A DNA stretch of 64,000 nucleotides from contig PCXQ01000004.1 of the NCBI GenBank assembly GCA_002794035.1, forward strand, positions 224,265 through 288,264, in the 5' to 3' direction. Shown here piece after piece: positions 61,685 through 64,000 of this stretch (its first letter is position 1; every line of letters begins with the position of its first letter). The position numbers and the translations under genes are program-made. The notes under the pieces are model-generated. The model was not told the DNA's origin, made no database searches, and was given only the letters and a program-made list of their open reading frames with translations. Source of the stretch: Candidatus Yanofskybacteria bacterium CG10_big_fil_rev_8_21_14_0_10_36_16. GTDB taxonomy: Bacteria; Patescibacteria; Paceibacteria; 2-02-FULL-40-12; IGHO2-01-FULL-4-A.

Positions 61685-62296
61685 TTATTTTTTAAACTTA
61701 CAAAATGTTTCAACTGGGTGGCAACTCTTAACTTCAAAGGTGGGCGGTAAAAACCCATAAATATTCTGTATTACATGCAGTTTTTTATTATGTAATTGTT
61801 TGTTTAAATTTACAACAAAATCAGCTCTTTCTTTGTCTGTTACAGCGTATTTTCCGTTTTTTCCCATATTATATGAAAACAAAAACAGATTATCAGCTGT
61901 TAGCTTACCTGACGTAATAAGGTTTTTAACTGCTTTATGAACACCCTTGTGCCTTATATGGCCATATTCGCCATTAACGTTATGCGTAAACAACCATTGA
62001 TATGTTTTGTTTGGTACATATTTTATGATTCTTTTTTCAATCTCGGGCACACTTTGCCTTATGTTCATAATACCCTCATCCTCTAAATCAGATATCATTC
62101 CTTTTGCACCGTAATACCTGCACACCTTTTCGTATTTTGGTGCTCTATCTGGATCGTCTGAACGACACAAGGTAAATATGGTCCAGTTAATTTCCGGATA
62201 TTTCAATATGGTTCCGCCCATCCATATCAATTCATCGTCGGGATGAGCAACAATAACCAAAGCATTACCCTTATCTAACTTTAATTCCTTAAACAT
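61685..62296 (-). CDS. PIG-L family deacetylase
   Basis: PIG-L enzymes remove acetyl groups from GlcNAc-containing substrates with a metal ion. The 203-residue protein has the signature VIVAHPDDELIWMGG (metal site HPDDE), the TLCRSDD turn and HIRHKGVHKAV (third His). Length is normal. No SD is visible. It probably works with the neighbouring GT4 gene. Confidence 0.88.
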   Translation of the reverse strand: MFKELKLDKGNALVIVAHPDDELIWMGGTILKYPEINWTIFTLCRSDDPDRAPKYEKVCRYYGAKGMISDLEDEGIMNIRQSVPEIEKRIIKYVPNKTYQWLFTHNVNGEYGHIRHKGVHKAVKNLITSGKLTADNLFLFSYNMGKNGKYAVTDKERADFVVNLNKQLHNKKLHVIQNIYGFLPPTFEVKSCHPVETFCKFKK

Positions 62297-62494
62297 AAAT
62301 TATTACAGCTTATCATTTCGTCTATATTATCTCTCAGAAAAACAAACACAACTTGCCAGCTAACGGATTGCCTTGTTTAATTTTTTTTCAGCTATATTAA
62401 TTTTATTGTGTATAACTAATTTTTTTAAATATCATAATAAAGTTATAATTAAATCAAGAAGTCGATTTTTTATAAATTAAATTAAATTATTTTT

Positions 62495-63151
62495 ATGAGA
62501 CAAGATATTTTGATGATGCCCCTTTGGGCAATAGTAATAGCGCTTGGTATGATGATCGCTACAGTTAATGTAAATATAGGCGACAATGTCACAGCCAAAA
62601 TAAGTGGATCCCAAAAATTTGAGTGTACAACAATACAAAACGGAACGCTACAGACATCAGATGGCAACCTTATTCTCCCAGGATTTGATATGTGGGGGTA
62701 CAATTATCAAGCCCGCATGTTTAACGGTTTTTATTGCGATTCCTATCGCGATGCCGAGTGGTGCCAGCCATATAAAGATGTACAGCTTTCTATGAAGTGG
62801 AATGAAGCTTGGTTATCAAACCAAGACTGCGATAATAATGGACTTCTTGATAGACATTATGGATATGCCAATTACAAAGGTTCAGGCGCATGGCTAACCA
62901 ATCACCAAAGTGGAATATATGAGGACAATGATGGGGAAGGATGTTTCTGGAACTACTTCACAAAGATAGTTGCCGCACCCCTAGATGCCCAGCGAGACGG
63001 GGGAGTATGGTACACACCAAGCGGTAAAGAAATAGGAGATGTCATCTGGGGAGAATTTGCCGTAATACAAGAAATATATAACGACAGTTGTGGAGGAGAG
63101 CATGGGGTTCAGTATCTCTCTCCAAATGGACCCGGTTTTGGTAAATTTTAA
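62495..63151 (+). CDS. Secreted conserved hypothetical protein
   Basis: The 218-residue protein has an N-terminal membrane or signal segment (about 6-25) and an external domain with many aromatic residues and cysteines (GFDMWGYNYQARMFNGFYCD, MKWNEAWLSNQDC, GSGAWLTNHQSG, GCFWNYFTKI). This pattern is one I recall from conserved hypothetical exported proteins of uncultivated bacteria; I know no function. TAAATT lies 6 nt before the ATG. A terminator follows. Confidence 0.7.
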   Translation: MRQDILMMPLWAIVIALGMMIATVNVNIGDNVTAKISGSQKFECTTIQNGTLQTSDGNLILPGFDMWGYNYQARMFNGFYCDSYRDAEWCQPYKDVQLSMKWNEAWLSNQDCDNNGLLDRHYGYANYKGSGAWLTNHQSGIYEDNDGEGCFWNYFTKIVAAPLDAQRDGGVWYTPSGKEIGDVIWGEFAVIQEIYNDSCGGEHGVQYLSPNGPGFGKF

Positions 63152-63177
63152 AAAAATTAATTAAATACTAACTGAGC

Positions 63178-63206
63178 AACCATCCCGCCAAAGCGGGATG
63201 GTTTTA
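63178..63206 (+). terminator. Terminator of the secreted-protein gene
   Basis: AACCATCCCGC / GCGGGATGGTT is followed by TTAG. Confidence 0.8.
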
Positions 63207-63216
63207 GATTCCCAAA

Positions 63217-63238
63217 ACAAAAACCCCTAATAGAGGTT
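63217..63238 (-). terminator. Terminator of the zinc-ribbon gene
   Basis: AACCTCT-ATT-AGGGGTT on minus, touching the stop codon, then TTTGTTTT. Confidence 0.6.
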
Positions 63239-63425
63239 AAGTACAATTTAGCATTCTCACATAAGCTCCGCACTTTTTACAATAAATATCTCCCTCTCTT
63301 GATACTTTATCAACATTCCTTACCTCGTGATCCTTAGGTTCAGAACTGCATTTAGGACACAAATTCCATTTTTCTTTCTTTTGATCTTCATTTCCGGGAA
63401 TGTTCCCTGCAAGTATAATTGGCAT
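63237..63425 (-). CDS. Small zinc-ribbon protein
   Basis: The 62-residue product has two CxxC pairs (NLCPKCSSEP and YCKKCGAYV), a zinc-ribbon layout, plus a final Cys. It may bind nucleic acid or protein. A strong AGGAGG SD sets the start. The family is unknown. Confidence 0.65.
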   Translation of the reverse strand: MPIILAGNIPGNEDQKKEKWNLCPKCSSEPKDHEVRNVDKVSREGDIYCKKCGAYVRMLNCT

Positions 63426-63527
63426 TTCTCTACCTCCTTTTCACTATTAAAAAGAACTATAAGATTATAATATAAACAGTTATGCAAAACAATGATTCAC
63501 AACATAAAGCAAGCAAAACAAACTGGC

Positions 63528-63571
63528 CACACACATCAAAACCCTCTTTAATGAGGGTTTTGATGTGTGTG
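63528..63571 (-). terminator. Long hairpin after the SemiSWEET gene
   Basis: A 19-bp perfect stem (arms with CACATCAAAACCCTC) lies about 65 nt past the minus-strand stop. The inner AAAACCCTC/GAGGGTTTT part acts as a terminator on either strand. Confidence 0.7.
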
Positions 63572-63635
63572 AAGCAACTGCTTGCTGTATATGTTTTATA
63601 GATATAATACTCCAAAAGAAATTTAATAAATAATT

Positions 63636-63908
63636 TTAATCAATGTAATATTTTTTTGCATATAGCAGATAACTTACAAGAACGATATTAAATAAATAGT
63701 TAATATAAAGAGGGTAATGTGTTATTCCCAACAGCAAATCATCTACAATAATATATGTGAAGGTTAGTAATTCTCCAAAAAACCAAAAAAGTAAGAATAG
63801 CAATGATAAATCTCCTGCCTTTTTTGTTTTCCAAGTTTTTACAACTTGTGGAACCGCGCATATCGCAAACAAAAATGCTCCAAAATAACCTATAATCTGA
63901 TGAACCAT
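63636..63908 (-). CDS. SemiSWEET/PQ-loop membrane protein
   Basis: SemiSWEETs are three-helix sugar transporters that work as dimers. The 90-residue protein has three membrane segments and the PQ-loop motif AVPQVVKTWKTKKAGDLSLL in the first helix and loop. The substrate is unknown, but small sugars are usual for the family. No SD is visible. Confidence 0.85.
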   Translation of the reverse strand: MVHQIIGYFGAFLFAICAVPQVVKTWKTKKAGDLSLLFLLFWFFGELLTFTYIIVDDLLLGITHYPLYINYLFNIVLVSYLLYAKKYYID

Positions 63909-63933
63909 ATTTTATTTCAATTAAATATTTATC

Positions 63934-64000
63934 TTAATTGGCGGTGTTTTTTGGACGAAGTTCGAACATTCTTTGAGCAAACCCCCAACTAAGGAAGCCA
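63934..64000 (-). CDS. C-terminal end of a cut protein
   Basis: The minus strand reads GFLSWGFAQRMFELRPKNTAN before a TAA at 63934, which looks coding. It is the 3' end of a gene whose start lies outside the window. The family cannot be told. Confidence 0.35.
   Translation of the reverse strand, partial: GFLSWGFAQRMFELRPKNTAN

Noticed and set aside
60326..62296. GT4 plus PIG-L as a bacillithiol (BshA/BshB) pair
   Set aside because: No bshC is seen, other glycan enzymes surround the pair, and the GT4 sequence has no feature I can tie to BshA specifically.

Overview
The window is AT-rich bacterial DNA using the standard code (TGA is a stop). It looks like a member of the Candidate Phyla Radiation / Patescibacteria, probably Parcubacteria-like. 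This is an inference from compact informational genes (short RecO without a zinc finger, zinc-altered MutM, proofreading-less Pol I, alpha2-type GlyRS), many small membrane-anchored or secreted proteins of unknown function, parallel beta-helix and DUF11-like surface proteins, and housekeeping genes without Shine-Dalgarno (SD) sites. I saw no rRNA, no convincing tRNA and no CRISPR array.

Layout. 0-3 kb: Nramp-like membrane protein overlapping a DUF2585 protein, then msrA. 3-7.6 kb: surface beta-helix protein, a GC-rich secreted protein, a 175-bp palindromic MITE-like element, two small genes and an orphan ectoine-synthase-like cupin. 7.6-24.2 kb: mostly minus-strand housekeeping genes: rpoD, dnaG, TM0106-type nuclease, cyclophilin, half-length MFS protein, glyS, surface protein, recO, ileS (with an inserted histidine-phosphatase domain) and argS. 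24.3-28.1 kb: a three-gene secreted wall operon (NodB deacetylase, DUF4015 glycoside-hydrolase-like protein, L,D-transpeptidase) and several small genes. 28.3-38.5 kb: GT2, holA, DUF3048, mutM, small metallopeptidase, polA, tsaE, a second GC-rich exported gene and nfo. 38.6-42.2 kb: VWA protein and a lipoprotein operon. 42.3-47.9 kb: yraN with an in-frame palindromic insertion, a possibly nonsense-split small membrane gene, a tandem winged-helix regulator between 31-bp direct repeats, a LysM-M23 peptidase, comM and a DksA/TraR protein, with a cluster of parS-like palindromes. 48-55.5 kb: candidate small RNA and a DnaA box, a TonB-like-layout anchored protein, pnp, coiled-coil protein, NYN nuclease, rpsO and a tyrosine recombinase. 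55.7-62.3 kb: glycan gene group (GH130, GT4 fused to a helical domain, GH100-like, GT4, PIG-L). 62.5-64 kb: secreted conserved protein, zinc ribbon, SemiSWEET and a cut gene.

Two initiation styles stand out. Many housekeeping genes have a -10 hexamer 7-8 nt before the start codon, as in leaderless mRNAs, and no SD. Most small, secreted or accessory genes carry a strong AGGAGG-like SD. Three SD genes sit in sharply GC-rich single-gene islands, which suggests separate origin or selection.
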